From DASUNP01 sp035249305 (GTDB taxonomy: Bacteria > Acidobacteriota > Blastocatellia > UBA7656): a DNA stretch of 64,000 bases. The notes beneath the pieces are model-generated. The model was given only the letters and a program-made list of their open reading frames with translations, ran no database searches and was not told where the DNA came from. The DNA lies in NCBI GenBank assembly GCA_035249305.1, contig DATFGQ010000065.1, positions 31,759 through 95,758 on the forward strand, written 5' to 3'. The position numbers and the translations under genes are program-made. Position 1 is the stretch's first letter; each line of letters opens with the position of its first letter. Shown piece after piece: positions 11,460 to 20,424 of the stretch.

Positions 11460-12920
11460 ATGCCAAAACGAACCGGCCCCCCTTTACAAAGTTTAGTTAT
11501 CGCACTTTCGTTTATCTTGATCATGCTCTCGCAAGCGAAGGCCGAGGACTGGTCGCAGTTCCGCGGCCCTAACGGGACGGGCATCTCTTCGTCGAAGGGA
11601 TTGCCCGTCGAGTTCGGCGCGCAGAAGAATCTTGTCTGGAAGACGGACCTGCCCGCGGGCCATTCTTCGCCCGTGCTCGGGCGCACTCGAATCTTCTTGA
11701 CCGCGTTTGAGAACAACAAGCTATTGACGATCTGCCTGGACCGCCAGAGCGGCAGGGTGCTCTGGAAGCGCGAGGTGCCGCGCTCGCGCACAGACCGTTT
11801 GTTGAAGCCGAACAACCCCGCGTCGCCGAGCCCCGTCACCGACGGCGAGAACGTCTACGCCTTCTTCCAGGACTTCGGCCTTGTAGCCTACAAGGGCGAC
11901 GGCGCGGAGATGTGGCGTATTCCGCTCGGCCCCTTCAACAGCCAGTGGGGCATGGGCGCCTCGCCCATCCTTTCGGGCGACAAGGTCATTCTCGCCTGCG
12001 ACCAGGACACGAACTCTTTCCTGATCGCCGTCGATAAGAAGAGCGGCCGCGTAAAGTGGAAGACAGACCGGCCGCAAGTCGTCTCGGGCTACTCGACGCC
12101 GATCCTCTACAAGCCGAAGGGCGGGACTGAGCAGGTAGTCGTGCCTGAATCGTTCCAGCTCACCGCTTATTCGGTCGAGACGGGCGAGAAGGTCTGGTGG
12201 GTGCGCGGGCTCGCCTGCGAGATGAAGTCTATACCTGCGGTCGAAGGCGACGTGATCTACATCAATGGGTGGGGCTTTCCCGATAACCAGCCGGGCAAGC
12301 AGGTCGCCGTGCGCCCTTTCGAAGAGGCGCTCCCGACGTATGACACGAATAAGGACGGGAAGATTTCCAAGGCCGAGGCGGTCGCAGCGCAGGACCAGAA
12401 GCTAAAGGTCCAAGGTTATTTCGAAGTCTTCGACCTCGACCGCGACGGTCTATTGGACGCAAAGGACTGGGGCCTCTACCGCGCGATGATGGCGGCCGAA
12501 AACGGGCTGCTGTCGATCAAGCTAGGCGGGCGCGGCGACATGACGGAGTCGAGCGTTCGCTGGAAGTATCAGAGGCCGGTCCCCCAAGTCCCTTCGACTC
12601 TGCTTTACAAGAACGTGCTTTATATGGTTAATGACGGAGGTGTGTTGATCTCCTTCGACCCGGCGACCGGCGCCGTCGTAAAGCAGGGCCGCCTGGAAGG
12701 CGCGATCGATAAATACTTCGCCTCGCCCGTCGCGGCCGACGACAAGATTTACCTGGTCAGCGAGTCCGGCGCGGTTTCGGTCTTAAAGGCCGGCGGCGAG
12801 TGGCAGATACTTGCGGTCAACAACCTGGACGACGAATGCTTCGCCACGCCCGCGATCGCCGACGGGCGGATTTACATCAGGACGCGCGGCGCGCTTTACT
12901 GCTTCGCGAAACGCGATTGA
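11460..12920 (+). CDS. Secreted PQQ-type beta-propeller protein with EF-hand insert
   Basis: The protein is 486 residues with a signal peptide (about residues 1-28, ending AKA), then EDWSQFRGPNGTG, the opening typical of BamB/PQQ-like propellers. Blade motifs such as DRQSGRVLWKRE, DKKSGRVKWKTD and VETGEKVWWVRG show the repeating W-docking pattern. Around residues 295-330 are two EF-hand calcium loops, DTNKDGKISKAE and DLDRDGLLDAKD, inserted between blades; the other four propellers in this window lack them. AAGGAGG lies just before the ATG. It is probably a periplasmic or surface binding or scaffold protein. True quinone dehydrogenase function is unlikely, as such proteins are longer and have an active-site Asp and a disulfide ring. 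Confidence 0.92.
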   Translation: MPKRTGPPLQSLVIALSFILIMLSQAKAEDWSQFRGPNGTGISSSKGLPVEFGAQKNLVWKTDLPAGHSSPVLGRTRIFLTAFENNKLLTICLDRQSGRVLWKREVPRSRTDRLLKPNNPASPSPVTDGENVYAFFQDFGLVAYKGDGAEMWRIPLGPFNSQWGMGASPILSGDKVILACDQDTNSFLIAVDKKSGRVKWKTDRPQVVSGYSTPILYKPKGGTEQVVVPESFQLTAYSVETGEKVWWVRGLACEMKSIPAVEGDVIYINGWGFPDNQPGKQVAVRPFEEALPTYDTNKDGKISKAEAVAAQDQKLKVQGYFEVFDLDRDGLLDAKDWGLYRAMMAAENGLLSIKLGGRGDMTESSVRWKYQRPVPQVPSTLLYKNVLYMVNDGGVLISFDPATGAVVKQGRLEGAIDKYFASPVAADDKIYLVSESGAVSVLKAGGEWQILAVNNLDDECFATPAIADGRIYIRTRGALYCFAKRD

Positions 12921-12927
12921 GAGAGAG

Positions 12928-13413
12928 ATGACTGGCGGAATAAAAAAGGAGAGAAAGCCTTCTATGGTATGGGTGATATTCGCACTGGGCGCGGCCCTGG
13001 CCTGGGGCCTCTACGGCCCCACGCTACACCGCGGGCAGGTGCAGCTTGGGAGCCCCTTGCGCTCGCTGCTCTGCGTCGGGGTGGCTTACTTCTTGATAGC
13101 CGTCTTATTCCCGCTTGCGAGTCTTGGGACGCAGGGCGGGCTCGACCAGTTCAATAAAGGCGGCGTGGTGTGGGCGACCATCGGCGGCGCGCTGGGCGCG
13201 TTGGGGGCGATCTGCATCATCTACGCGTTCAGGTCGGGCGGGCTTCCGAACTACGTGATGCCGCTCGTGTTCGGCGGGGCGCCGGTCATCAACACGCTCT
13301 TCTCGATGATCCTCCACCCGCCTCACACCAGGCCGAACCCTCTGCTCTACGTCGGGTTCCTGCTCGTAGCCCTTGGCGCGGGGATGGTGCTCTACTTCAA
13401 GCCGCAGGGCTGA
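12928..13413 (+). CDS. EamA/DMT-like multipass membrane protein
   Basis: The protein is 161 residues from the ATG at 12928 (GAGAGAG upstream, 7 bases after the previous stop). An alternative start is the ATG at 12964. Five hydrophobic stretches are visible: VWVIFALGAALAWGLYGPTL, a second around residues 37-53, then IGGALGALGAICIIYAF, VMPLVFGGAPVINTLFSM and LLYVGFLLVALGAGMVLYF. The layout resembles half of a drug/metabolite transporter (EamA), which normally carries ten helices, so it may work as a dimer. The substrate is unknown. It is translated closely with the propeller gene upstream. Confidence 0.8.
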   Translation: MTGGIKKERKPSMVWVIFALGAALAWGLYGPTLHRGQVQLGSPLRSLLCVGVAYFLIAVLFPLASLGTQGGLDQFNKGGVVWATIGGALGALGAICIIYAFRSGGLPNYVMPLVFGGAPVINTLFSMILHPPHTRPNPLLYVGFLLVALGAGMVLYFKPQG

Positions 13414-13428
13414 GACGGCAATCTCCGG

Positions 13429-14010
13429 GTGAGCAAGAGAGTAAAAATAGGCTTCGCGATCGTGGCCGTGGTGCTGTTGTTCGCGGCCGGTCTCTTCGTC
13501 ACATTCCTTCGCTTCGTCAAAGTTCCGTCGGCAGGAATGGCTAACACGATCGTCCCCGGCGACCATCTGGTTATCGCCCCCATCTTTGGAGATATCGAGC
13601 GCGGCGACATCATTGAGTTCAAGTACCCGAAGGAACCTTCCATAAGATATGTAAAGCGAGTGATCGGGCTGCCGGGCGAAACAATCCAGGTGCGCGACAA
13701 AAAGGTGTTTATCAACGGGTCGGAGCTTGCCGAGGCGCGGGTCTATGTCGAGTACGACTTTGAGACCATGCCTATGAAAGAGGTGTCAAGCGAAGGCTCG
13801 GGGAGTTATCGCGTCTACTACTACAAACCAGAGGACGAATCATTCACAGACAGCTACCGCCTGACCCCTTACGCGGGGAGAGAGCCATTCCAGATACCCG
13901 ACGGCCATTATTTCGTGCTAGGCGACAACCGCGACAACAGCGAAGACAGCCGCTACTGGGGCGCGGTGCCGGGAAATCTCATTGTGGGCAAGTTTTTTAC
14001 GAAGTATTGA
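13429..14010 (+). CDS. lepB: Signal peptidase I (S26A) homologue lacking the canonical nucleophile
   Basis: The protein is 193 residues with a GTG start. There is one N-terminal membrane helix (about residues 6-28) and then the S26 boxes: box B at 32-40 (VPSAGMANT), box D around K76 (YVKRVIGLPGE) and box E (LGDNRDNSEDSRYWG). In working enzymes box B reads (P)SxSM, with the second Ser attacking the signal peptide. Here that place is Gly36 and only Ser34 is present. The Lys general base, K76, is kept. It may therefore be inactive, use Ser34, or belong to a divergent subfamily. It sits tail to tail with the DUF480 gene, 9 bases away. Fold confidence is high; activity is uncertain. Confidence 0.88.
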   Translation: MSKRVKIGFAIVAVVLLFAAGLFVTFLRFVKVPSAGMANTIVPGDHLVIAPIFGDIERGDIIEFKYPKEPSIRYVKRVIGLPGETIQVRDKKVFINGSELAEARVYVEYDFETMPMKEVSSEGSGSYRVYYYKPEDESFTDSYRLTPYAGREPFQIPDGHYFVLGDNRDNSEDSRYWGAVPGNLIVGKFFTKY

Positions 14011-14019
14011 GAGCGCCGG

Positions 14020-14685
14020 CTATTCGAACTGCTTCTTGAAATCAGAGAACTGTTGCTCAAACGTTGAAAGCTGCTCGCGCAGACGCGTGACCTCTTCTTG
14101 CAAACTGTTGACCCTCTCCTCCAACGCTTGAGCCTTGCCCACGCGCGTCTCCGTCCGGAGCGCTGCTTCTATCTCTTCGACGTCGATCGGGCCGCTTAAC
14201 AGGTGCGCGTACCTCGACTCTTTCATACCCACCTGGCGCGGGAGCTTCATCACGAGGTTCTGCCCATCCCTGTCGATCAGCCCTTCGAGCGCCGCCTCTA
14301 CGTCGGAGAGCGATTCGAAGTTATAAAGCGCGTTCGTGCGCCCGCGGACCTCGCCGACCGTCTGCGGGCCGCGCAGCATCAGCACGCACATCACAGCCAC
14401 CTCTTTGTTGTTGAGGTCGAACGCCTCCGGGAAGATGTGGCCGTACTTAGGGACGCGGCTGTCGACGCCGCGGAACAGCCAGACGAGCTTCTTGTCGCGC
14501 AGGGTGTCTAGCGCCTGCGTGACGGTGCGCTCGTCGTAAGAGACTACAGGGTCGCGGCTCGACTTCTGATTGCAGGCGTGAGTCAGAGCGTTCAAGCTCA
14601 GCGGGTAGTATTCAGGCGTCGTGATCTGCTTTTCTACCAGCGAGCCGAGCACGCGCACTTCCACCAGGTTCAATAACAGGTCCAT
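14020..14685 (-). CDS. DUF480 / YceH-type winged-helix protein (UPF0502)
   Basis: The protein is 221 residues from the ATG at 14683-14685. A longer reading to 14733 would be translated from a dispersed repeat and is rejected. The start MDLLLNLVEVRVLGSLVEK and the following TTPEYYPLSLNALTHACNQK and GRTNALYNFES are characteristic of DUF480, a family with two winged-helix domains. A C-terminal coiled coil (residues about 180-221, LEERVNSLQEEVTRLREQL) is typical. The function of the family is not settled; a DNA-binding role is inferred from the fold. It is flanked by the GAGTCCTGAGTGCT palindrome, which probably supplies its 5' leader. Confidence 0.93.
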   Translation of the reverse strand: MDLLLNLVEVRVLGSLVEKQITTPEYYPLSLNALTHACNQKSSRDPVVSYDERTVTQALDTLRDKKLVWLFRGVDSRVPKYGHIFPEAFDLNNKEVAVMCVLMLRGPQTVGEVRGRTNALYNFESLSDVEAALEGLIDRDGQNLVMKLPRQVGMKESRYAHLLSGPIDVEEIEAALRTETRVGKAQALEERVNSLQEEVTRLREQLSTFEQQFSDFKKQFE

Positions 14686-14686
14686 A

Positions 14687-14763
14687 GTTGAGTCCTGAGT
14701 CCTGAGTGCTGAGTCCTGAGTGCCGGTTTTCACTCAGCACTCAGGACTTTCAACTCAGGACTT
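14687..14763. repeat. GAGTCCTGAGTGCT palindromic repeat, copy 1
   Basis: Tandem heptamers (TGAGTCC and TGAGTGC) run to a CCGGTTTT centre and then return as ACTCAGCACTCAGGACT, forming a large imperfect hairpin. The same family occurs at 21797-21869 in the opposite orientation. The repeat reaches into the end of the neighbouring propeller gene: its last sense codon TCC and its stop TGA (14755-14760) are repeat sequence. It also forms the upstream leader of the DUF480 gene. Confidence 0.8.
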
Positions 14764-16080
14764 CGAAATGCGGTAGAGCCGCGAGGCCGTGCGGATGATG
14801 AGGCTCCCCTGCGCGATCGCGGGCGTCGCCATGCACATCTCGCCCAGGCTGTTCTTGCCCACCAGCTTGTACTCCGCCCCCGCCTGGATTACGAAGGTGT
14901 CCCCGTCTTCGCTGAGGCAAAATATCTTCCCGTTGTAGGCCCACGGCGAAGAGGTGAAGGCCCCGGCCGCCGGGTCTATGCGCTGTTTGCCGTAGACCTC
15001 TTTGCCGGTCTTCGCGTCGTGCGCGGTGAAGAAGCCTCTGTCGAGCAACGTGTAATATGTCTCTCCGTAAACGACCGGCGTCGTGTTGTAGGGTCCGGCC
15101 TGAGGCTGAAACCATGCTATGTGCTGGTTGCCGCGCTCGCCCTCTTTAAGCGAGATGTCGCCCGCCGCCCCCGGCCGTATCGCGTAGACGGGCCGCAGTT
15201 GGTCCATCACGTAACCCGACGTGATGTAGACCAGCCCGAATTTTGAGAACGGCGTCGGTATGGAGATCGACGACATCCCCACAAGCTCCCACAGCAGCTT
15301 GCCGTTCATGTCGTAAGAGCGGACCTTCTTCGTGCCGGGTGTGATTATCTCCGTGCGCAGCTCGTTCTCCCAGATGTAAGGCGTGGCCCAGTTGCTCCCC
15401 TCTTCGCGCTCGACGCGCCAGACCTGGTTGCCCGTCTTTTTGTCTAACGCGACGATGAATGACTGATCGTCGTTATCGTTGACAACGTAGACGCGGTCTT
15501 TGTGGAGCACGGGCGAGGCGGCCGTCCCCCAGCCGTAACGCGTCTTGAACGGCCCCCACCGCTTCTCCCACAGCGGCTTGCCGTTCATGTCGTAACTGAA
15601 CAGGCCGACGTTGCCGAAATAGACGTAGACCCTTTCGCCATCGGTCACGGGAGTCTCGGAAGCGTAGCTGTTCTTCAAGTGTCGCGACGAGGGCGGGACC
15701 CCTTTGTAGGCTTCCCGCTCCCACAGGATCTTGCCCGTCTTCCAGTCTACGCAATAGACCATCCAGCGGTGCTCGTCCGTGGAAGCCTTTCGCTCGCCGC
15801 CGAAGTAGAGCCCTTTCTTGGGGGCTTCGAGCTCGCCTTTGCTTATGACCGAGGTGATGAAGATCTTGTTCCCCCAGACGACGGGCGACGACCACCCGAC
15901 GCCGGGAATGTCGGTCTTCCAGGCGACGTTTTCCGTGGCGCTCCACGTGTCGGGGAGCTTCGGGTCGTCGGCCACGTTCATCGATTGCGGCCCGCGGAAC
16001 TGCGGCCAGTTGTCCGACGCGAAGCAGGTGTTGAGCGCGACAAGCGTCAGCAGTAGTGCCGGAATGATTCTAGTTCTCAT
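14755..16080 (-). CDS. Secreted PQQ-type beta-propeller protein
   Basis: The protein is 441 residues from the ATG at 16078-16080, which has GGAGG five bases upstream; the TTG at 16092 is not needed. The signal peptide is about residues 1-21. The mature protein opens SDNWPQFRGP, the family signature, and contains blades with DWKTGKILWERE, DKKTGNQVWRVE and DAKTGKEVYGKQ. It ends RLYRISKS. It is likely periplasmic. The gene is followed at its 3' end by a palindromic repeat which supplies the stop codon. Its paralogues lie at 11.5, 20.4, 22.7 and 24.0 kb. The role is probably binding or scaffolding; no quinone-dehydrogenase active site was recognised. Confidence 0.92.
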   Translation of the reverse strand: MRTRIIPALLLTLVALNTCFASDNWPQFRGPQSMNVADDPKLPDTWSATENVAWKTDIPGVGWSSPVVWGNKIFITSVISKGELEAPKKGLYFGGERKASTDEHRWMVYCVDWKTGKILWEREAYKGVPPSSRHLKNSYASETPVTDGERVYVYFGNVGLFSYDMNGKPLWEKRWGPFKTRYGWGTAASPVLHKDRVYVVNDNDDQSFIVALDKKTGNQVWRVEREEGSNWATPYIWENELRTEIITPGTKKVRSYDMNGKLLWELVGMSSISIPTPFSKFGLVYITSGYVMDQLRPVYAIRPGAAGDISLKEGERGNQHIAWFQPQAGPYNTTPVVYGETYYTLLDRGFFTAHDAKTGKEVYGKQRIDPAAGAFTSSPWAYNGKIFCLSEDGDTFVIQAGAEYKLVGKNSLGEMCMATPAIAQGSLIIRTASRLYRISKS

Positions 16081-16175
16081 AATCCTCCACAAGTAGAATT
16101 AGCAAGATCGAAGTTCAACGCAGTTGAAAAACGACATTCCCTTTTCTAGTTTTCGCTTTCCCTTCAACTGTTCCG

Positions 16176-18068
16176 CTACCTCATCACGCCGACCTTGACG
16201 TGCGAGCCGTACTGGCGCGAGTGGTAGACTCGCTGCGTCGATTTTTGAAAGTCGGCTTCCGTCGCGTTATAGATGTCGACGAACTTCTGAGGGTTGCGGT
16301 CGACGAGAGGGAACCACGTCGAATGCACCTGGACCATTATCCTGTGCCCCTTCTTGAATGTGTGAAAGCTGTCTGGCATCACCCACTCGACCTTGTCGAC
16401 TTTGCCGGGGACCATAGGCTCCGGCCTCTCGAAGCTCTTGCGAAACCTCGCGCGCATCGGCTCGCCCCTTACGAGCATCTGGAACCCGCCCATCTTTATG
16501 TTCGCGGGGTTCGGCGTGTTGTCCTGCGCGTCGTCGGGGAAGACGTCGATCAGCTTGACTATGAAATCCGAGTCCGTACCCGTCGTCGACACAAACAGGC
16601 TCGCCGTGATCGGCCCGGCGATCGTCACGTCCTCCGTCAGCACGTCCGTCTGGTAGACAACCACGTCCGGCCGCCGCGCCGCGTGCCGCTGGTCGGCGAC
16701 CATGTACTGCGCGGTCATGCCTATCGAGGTCCAGTCGATGTGCGGGACCGGCTTGGCCGGGTCGCTGATGTATTCGTCAAAGCCCGCGCCAGCGCCCTCT
16801 TTCGGCGGCTCGAAGGCCAGCCGCCCGCCCGGATGCAGGTACAGGCTCTCGGCCTTCAAATTCTTAGGCGGCCACTGGTCGTAGGTCTTCCACTCGTTCG
16901 CGCCGGTCAGAAAGACGTAGGCTTCGGGCAATTTCATCTCGCCCTTGTCCTTCAAATAGTAGTTGAAGAAAGCCAGCTCGATGTTCTCGCGATAAAAGAC
17001 GCCGGTCTTCGAGCCGAACCGCGCGCTGCCTAACTGATCGCCTTCGGTCCCGGCCCACCCGCCGTGAATCCACGGCCCCATCACAAGCATGTTTACGATG
17101 CCGGGGTTCTGCTTTTCGATGAACTTGTAGGTATTGAGCGCGCCGTAAAGGTCTTCGGCGTCGTACCAGCCCCCGACGGTCATCACGGCCGATTTGATCC
17201 CTTTGAGGTGCGGCAGGATGTTGCGCGCCTTCCAGAACTCGTCGTAATTCGGGTGCTTCATCATCTCGTTCCAGAAAGCTATCTCGTTTTTGAAATACTT
17301 TTTGTTGGCATTGGCGAGCGGCCCCATATCGAGAAAGAACCTGTAGCCGTCGGGCGTGCCGTGCTTGAACGGGGGCGGCCTCTCTGTTGTAGGCTTCGGC
17401 CTCGGCAGCCCGAAGCCCGAAAAGAAGTTGAACGCGTGCGGCAAAAAGAGCGTGCCGTTATGATGAAAGTCGTCGCCGATGAACCAGTCGCCGATCGGCG
17501 CCTGCGGCGACGCGGCTTTTATCGCCGGGTGCGAGTCGATGATCGCCGTCGAAGTGTAAAAGCCCGGATAGGAAATGCCCCAGATGCCTACGCGGCCGTT
17601 GTTGTTCGGCACGTTCTTGAGCAGCCACTCTATCGTGTCGTAGCTGTCGCTGTTCTCGTCGATATCGCTCGCGCCCTTCTTGTTCGGGTTGTGCGGGCGC
17701 ACGTCTTCGAACTGCCCTTCGGACATCACCCGCCCGCGCACGTCTTGATAGACGAAGATGTAGCCTTCCCTCGCGAAATGCGCCGATGGCCCGAGCGACA
17801 TCTTGAACTTGTCGACCCCGTAAGGCGACACGCTGTAGGGCGTGCGGTCTAACATTATCGGGTACTTCTGCGAAGCGTCTTTCGGGATGTAGATCGAGGT
17901 GAAGAGCTTCACCCCGTCGCGCATAGGGATCAAGTGCTCCTGCTTCGTGTAGTGCTCACTTATTACGAACGGCTTCTCTTGCGCGTAAGCGTGGCGCGTG
18001 ATCGCGCCGAGCGCTATCAATACAGCTACGCGGACGACGCGAGCAAGAGTTGAATTCTCGGGCTTCAT
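16176..18068 (-). CDS. Secreted CocE/NonD family alpha/beta hydrolase
   Basis: The protein is 630 residues with a signal peptide of about 29 residues (ending AYAQ). The alpha/beta-hydrolase core starts EHLIPMRDGVKLFTSIYIP, passes YVFQ-type RGRVMSEG, and has the nucleophile elbow GISYPG near residue 166. The C-terminal third is a jelly-roll (X-Pro dipeptidyl-peptidase C-terminal domain), with VVYQTDVLTEDVTIAGPI and FVSTTGTDSDFIVKLIDVFP. It is related to cocaine esterase and alpha-amino-acid ester hydrolases and would cleave esters or amides of acyl or amino-acid substrates in the periplasm. GGAGGGAACCG precedes the ATG. It lies 16 bases below an S9 peptidase, probably in one operon. Confidence 0.93.
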   Translation of the reverse strand: MKPENSTLARVVRVAVLIALGAITRHAYAQEKPFVISEHYTKQEHLIPMRDGVKLFTSIYIPKDASQKYPIMLDRTPYSVSPYGVDKFKMSLGPSAHFAREGYIFVYQDVRGRVMSEGQFEDVRPHNPNKKGASDIDENSDSYDTIEWLLKNVPNNNGRVGIWGISYPGFYTSTAIIDSHPAIKAASPQAPIGDWFIGDDFHHNGTLFLPHAFNFFSGFGLPRPKPTTERPPPFKHGTPDGYRFFLDMGPLANANKKYFKNEIAFWNEMMKHPNYDEFWKARNILPHLKGIKSAVMTVGGWYDAEDLYGALNTYKFIEKQNPGIVNMLVMGPWIHGGWAGTEGDQLGSARFGSKTGVFYRENIELAFFNYYLKDKGEMKLPEAYVFLTGANEWKTYDQWPPKNLKAESLYLHPGGRLAFEPPKEGAGAGFDEYISDPAKPVPHIDWTSIGMTAQYMVADQRHAARRPDVVVYQTDVLTEDVTIAGPITASLFVSTTGTDSDFIVKLIDVFPDDAQDNTPNPANIKMGGFQMLVRGEPMRARFRKSFERPEPMVPGKVDKVEWVMPDSFHTFKKGHRIMVQVHSTWFPLVDRNPQKFVDIYNATEADFQKSTQRVYHSRQYGSHVKVGVMR

Positions 18069-18084
18069 CGGTTCCCTCCCCTCA

Positions 18085-20199
18085 TCAATCGCCGTTGGTC
18101 AGGTACTTCTTCAGCCAGGCGTGCAGCTCGCGGTAGAAGAAGCGGCTGTTCTCGCCTTTCTGTATCCAGTGGTTCTCATCCGGGAAGACTATCAAGCGGC
18201 TCGGCACGCGGAGCCGTTGCAGCACGCTCCAGTTTTCGAGCGTCTGGTTGAGCGGCACGCGGAAATCGTTTTCGCCGACCGTCAGCAGTATCGGCGTGCG
18301 GAAATTCTTGGCGAAACGAATAGGGTTCTGCTCCCGCCAGATGCGCCCCTGCTCCCAGACCGGCCCGCCGTTGTTGACCTCGCGGTGATAGATCGAGTCG
18401 CTGGTCCCCCACTGGCTTTCGAGGTTGATGAGCCCCGCGTGGCTGACCAGACATTTGTAACGCGTCGTAGTCGCTTGCAGCCAGTTGACGAGGTGGCCGC
18501 CGTAGCTCGCCCCGGCCGCCGCCTGTCGCGAGCCGTCTACGAACTTGTAGAGGCGGATTGCCTCGTCGGCCGCCTCGTTGATCTCTGCCGAGGGGCCTAT
18601 GAACGGGTCGCCCTGGATGTCCTGGGCGAACTTCTCGCCGTAGCCGGTCGAGCCCGTGAAGTCTGTCATCAGGACTACGTAGCCGGGCTGCGCAATCAGG
18701 TGGTAATTCCATCTCAGGAAGAACTGGTCACGCCACATGCCGTGCGGGCCGCCGTGGATCAAGACGAGTAACGGATACTTCTTATTCTCATCAAACGCGG
18801 GCGGAAGCGCGACCATGTTATGAATCCGCTTGCCCGCCTTGCTCGTGAACCAGAAGTGGCGCAGCGGCTGCCAGTCGATCTGAGCGGCGCGTTCTACGTT
18901 GAACTCTGTGAGCCGCTTCTGAGTCTTTGACTGCGCGTCGATGCGGACTATCTCTGACGGGTTGATCGAGCTCTCCCAGTTGGCGAGTATGACGGCCTGC
19001 GCCGCTTTGCGCGGTATGACGAGATTCGTGTAAGCGCCTGCCGTCATATCCATCGCGAGGCGAATTTCGCCGCCCGCGGCCGGCACGCTGTAGAGTTTTT
19101 CATGGCCCGCCTCTTCGGCCAACAGGTAGACGGTCTTCGAGTCGGGCGTGATGGCGAAGCTCCCGACCGAACGATCAAAGCTCGCCGTCAGCATTATCGG
19201 CTTCATGTTCGTCGACGGCCAGGCGAACTTCGCGAGCCGGTCGAGGTTGTACGTCTTCCCGTTCTCTTGTGTGTATGTAGCGTAGAGGTTCTCGCCCTTC
19301 GGGTCGAACGTGGGCCGGCCGTAGCCCCCTTCGCCCGACGCAATCTGCCGCGGCTCGCCGCCCGTCGCCTTTATCAGGTAGAGGTTCGTGTTGTACGCCG
19401 CGTAAGCCGCGGTGTTTCTCCCCGTGGTCGCCACGAAGACAATCGCGCCGCCGTCGGGAGTCCAGACGGCGTCGAGGTCGTCGCCCGAAGTGAGCGCGCG
19501 GCCCGCGAACCCCGGCTCGGCGCCAAGCTTCGTCCCGGCCAGCAGGTCTTTAGCTTTCGCGCCCGGCTCAAGCGACTGGACGAAAAGATGCGTCTGCGTG
19601 TCGTCGAGCCATCGGTCCCAGTACCTTATGGGAAAGCTGTCATAGACTCGCGCCCGATACTTTTGCGCTTTGCGGTCGGCGGCTACTTTTTTGTTCGCCT
19701 CGTCATCCATAGCGCCGGGGAAGACTCCGCTGGTGAAAAGCAGTGCCTTGCCGTCGGGCCGCCACTGAGGCGAGCGCGCGCCGGTCGAGAGCGAAGTGAC
19801 GCGAACGGCCTCGCCGCCTTCGGCGACGTTGATCGTGTAAATCTGGTTCGCCTCGTCGCCTTCCCTGCGCGCCGAGAAAGCGAGCCAACGGCTGTCGGGC
19901 GACCACGCGGCCCCGCTCTCACCGCCCTTAGTCGATGTCAAACGGCGCGGCGGGCTGCTTGCGTCGGCGGCGACGATCCACAGATCCGAGCTTTGATCTT
20001 TATCATCGTAAGCGGGCTCGGTCATCGAAAAGACTACCCACTTGCCGTCAGGGCTCGGCACAGGAGCGCCTACGCGCTTCATCATCCACATCGCTTCGTG
20101 CGTGATGGGAGATTTGCTTTTTGAGGTCTGAGCCGATGCCAACGGCGTGAGCCACAGTAAAACGATTATGAGAATCGCCCGAACCTTCTGTTGTCTCAT
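18085..20199 (-). CDS. Secreted S9 family (prolyl oligopeptidase-type) peptidase
   Basis: The protein is 704 residues. The signal peptide is about 1-24 (PLASAQ). Residues 40-420 form a WD40/beta-propeller (PSPDGKWVVFS, AWSPDSRWLAFS, WRPDGKALLFTS) and the C-terminal 250 residues an alpha/beta-hydrolase. The catalytic triad is visible: Ser in GASYGG (about residue 564), Asp in VGENDFRVP (about 647) and His in ENHW (about 677). This is the acylaminoacyl-peptidase/DPP-like type, which releases short peptides or acyl amino acids. AAGGAG precedes the ATG. It overlaps the small membrane gene upstream by four bases (ATGA) and lies just above the CocE-type hydrolase. Confidence 0.95.
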   Translation of the reverse strand: MRQQKVRAILIIVLLWLTPLASAQTSKSKSPITHEAMWMMKRVGAPVPSPDGKWVVFSMTEPAYDDKDQSSDLWIVAADASSPPRRLTSTKGGESGAAWSPDSRWLAFSARREGDEANQIYTINVAEGGEAVRVTSLSTGARSPQWRPDGKALLFTSGVFPGAMDDEANKKVAADRKAQKYRARVYDSFPIRYWDRWLDDTQTHLFVQSLEPGAKAKDLLAGTKLGAEPGFAGRALTSGDDLDAVWTPDGGAIVFVATTGRNTAAYAAYNTNLYLIKATGGEPRQIASGEGGYGRPTFDPKGENLYATYTQENGKTYNLDRLAKFAWPSTNMKPIMLTASFDRSVGSFAITPDSKTVYLLAEEAGHEKLYSVPAAGGEIRLAMDMTAGAYTNLVIPRKAAQAVILANWESSINPSEIVRIDAQSKTQKRLTEFNVERAAQIDWQPLRHFWFTSKAGKRIHNMVALPPAFDENKKYPLLVLIHGGPHGMWRDQFFLRWNYHLIAQPGYVVLMTDFTGSTGYGEKFAQDIQGDPFIGPSAEINEAADEAIRLYKFVDGSRQAAAGASYGGHLVNWLQATTTRYKCLVSHAGLINLESQWGTSDSIYHREVNNGGPVWEQGRIWREQNPIRFAKNFRTPILLTVGENDFRVPLNQTLENWSVLQRLRVPSRLIVFPDENHWIQKGENSRFFYRELHAWLKKYLTNGD

Positions 20200-20408
20200 C
20201 TGTTCTCCTTCAAATCTGGTGAATCAGGCTTGTCGCTAACAAACAGGAGGATTATTCCGAGAATCACAGCCCCGGCGGCGAAAGCAATGCTGAGTCCTCT
20301 AGGGAATCCTCCGGGCTCATCAAAGAACAACACATTTATGAGCGCGACGACCCCCGCGATGATCGACGAGAGGGCCATAAACTTTATGTTCTTAAGTGGA
20401 TTCTTCAT
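20196..20408 (-). CDS. Small two-helix membrane protein
   Basis: This 70-residue protein has two hydrophobic helices (about 9-29 and 40-58) separated by a loop DEPGGFPRG, with a charged C-terminus (SDKPDSPDLKENR). GAGGTGAGAGC precedes the ATG, and its stop overlaps the S9 peptidase start by 4 bases, so it is a real coupled gene. No family is recognised. It follows a propeller gene on the same strand after 16 bases, so all four genes from 21.7 to 16.2 kb may be one operon. Confidence 0.8.
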   Translation of the reverse strand: MKNPLKNIKFMALSSIIAGVVALINVLFFDEPGGFPRGLSIAFAAGAVILGIILLFVSDKPDSPDLKENR

Positions 20409-20424
20409 GCTCTCACCTCGTAGT

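Noticed and set aside
11460..12920. True quinoprotein alcohol dehydrogenase
   Set aside because: It is too short and lacks the active-site Asp and vicinal disulfide motif; the propeller repeats fit BamB/PQQ-like scaffold proteins.
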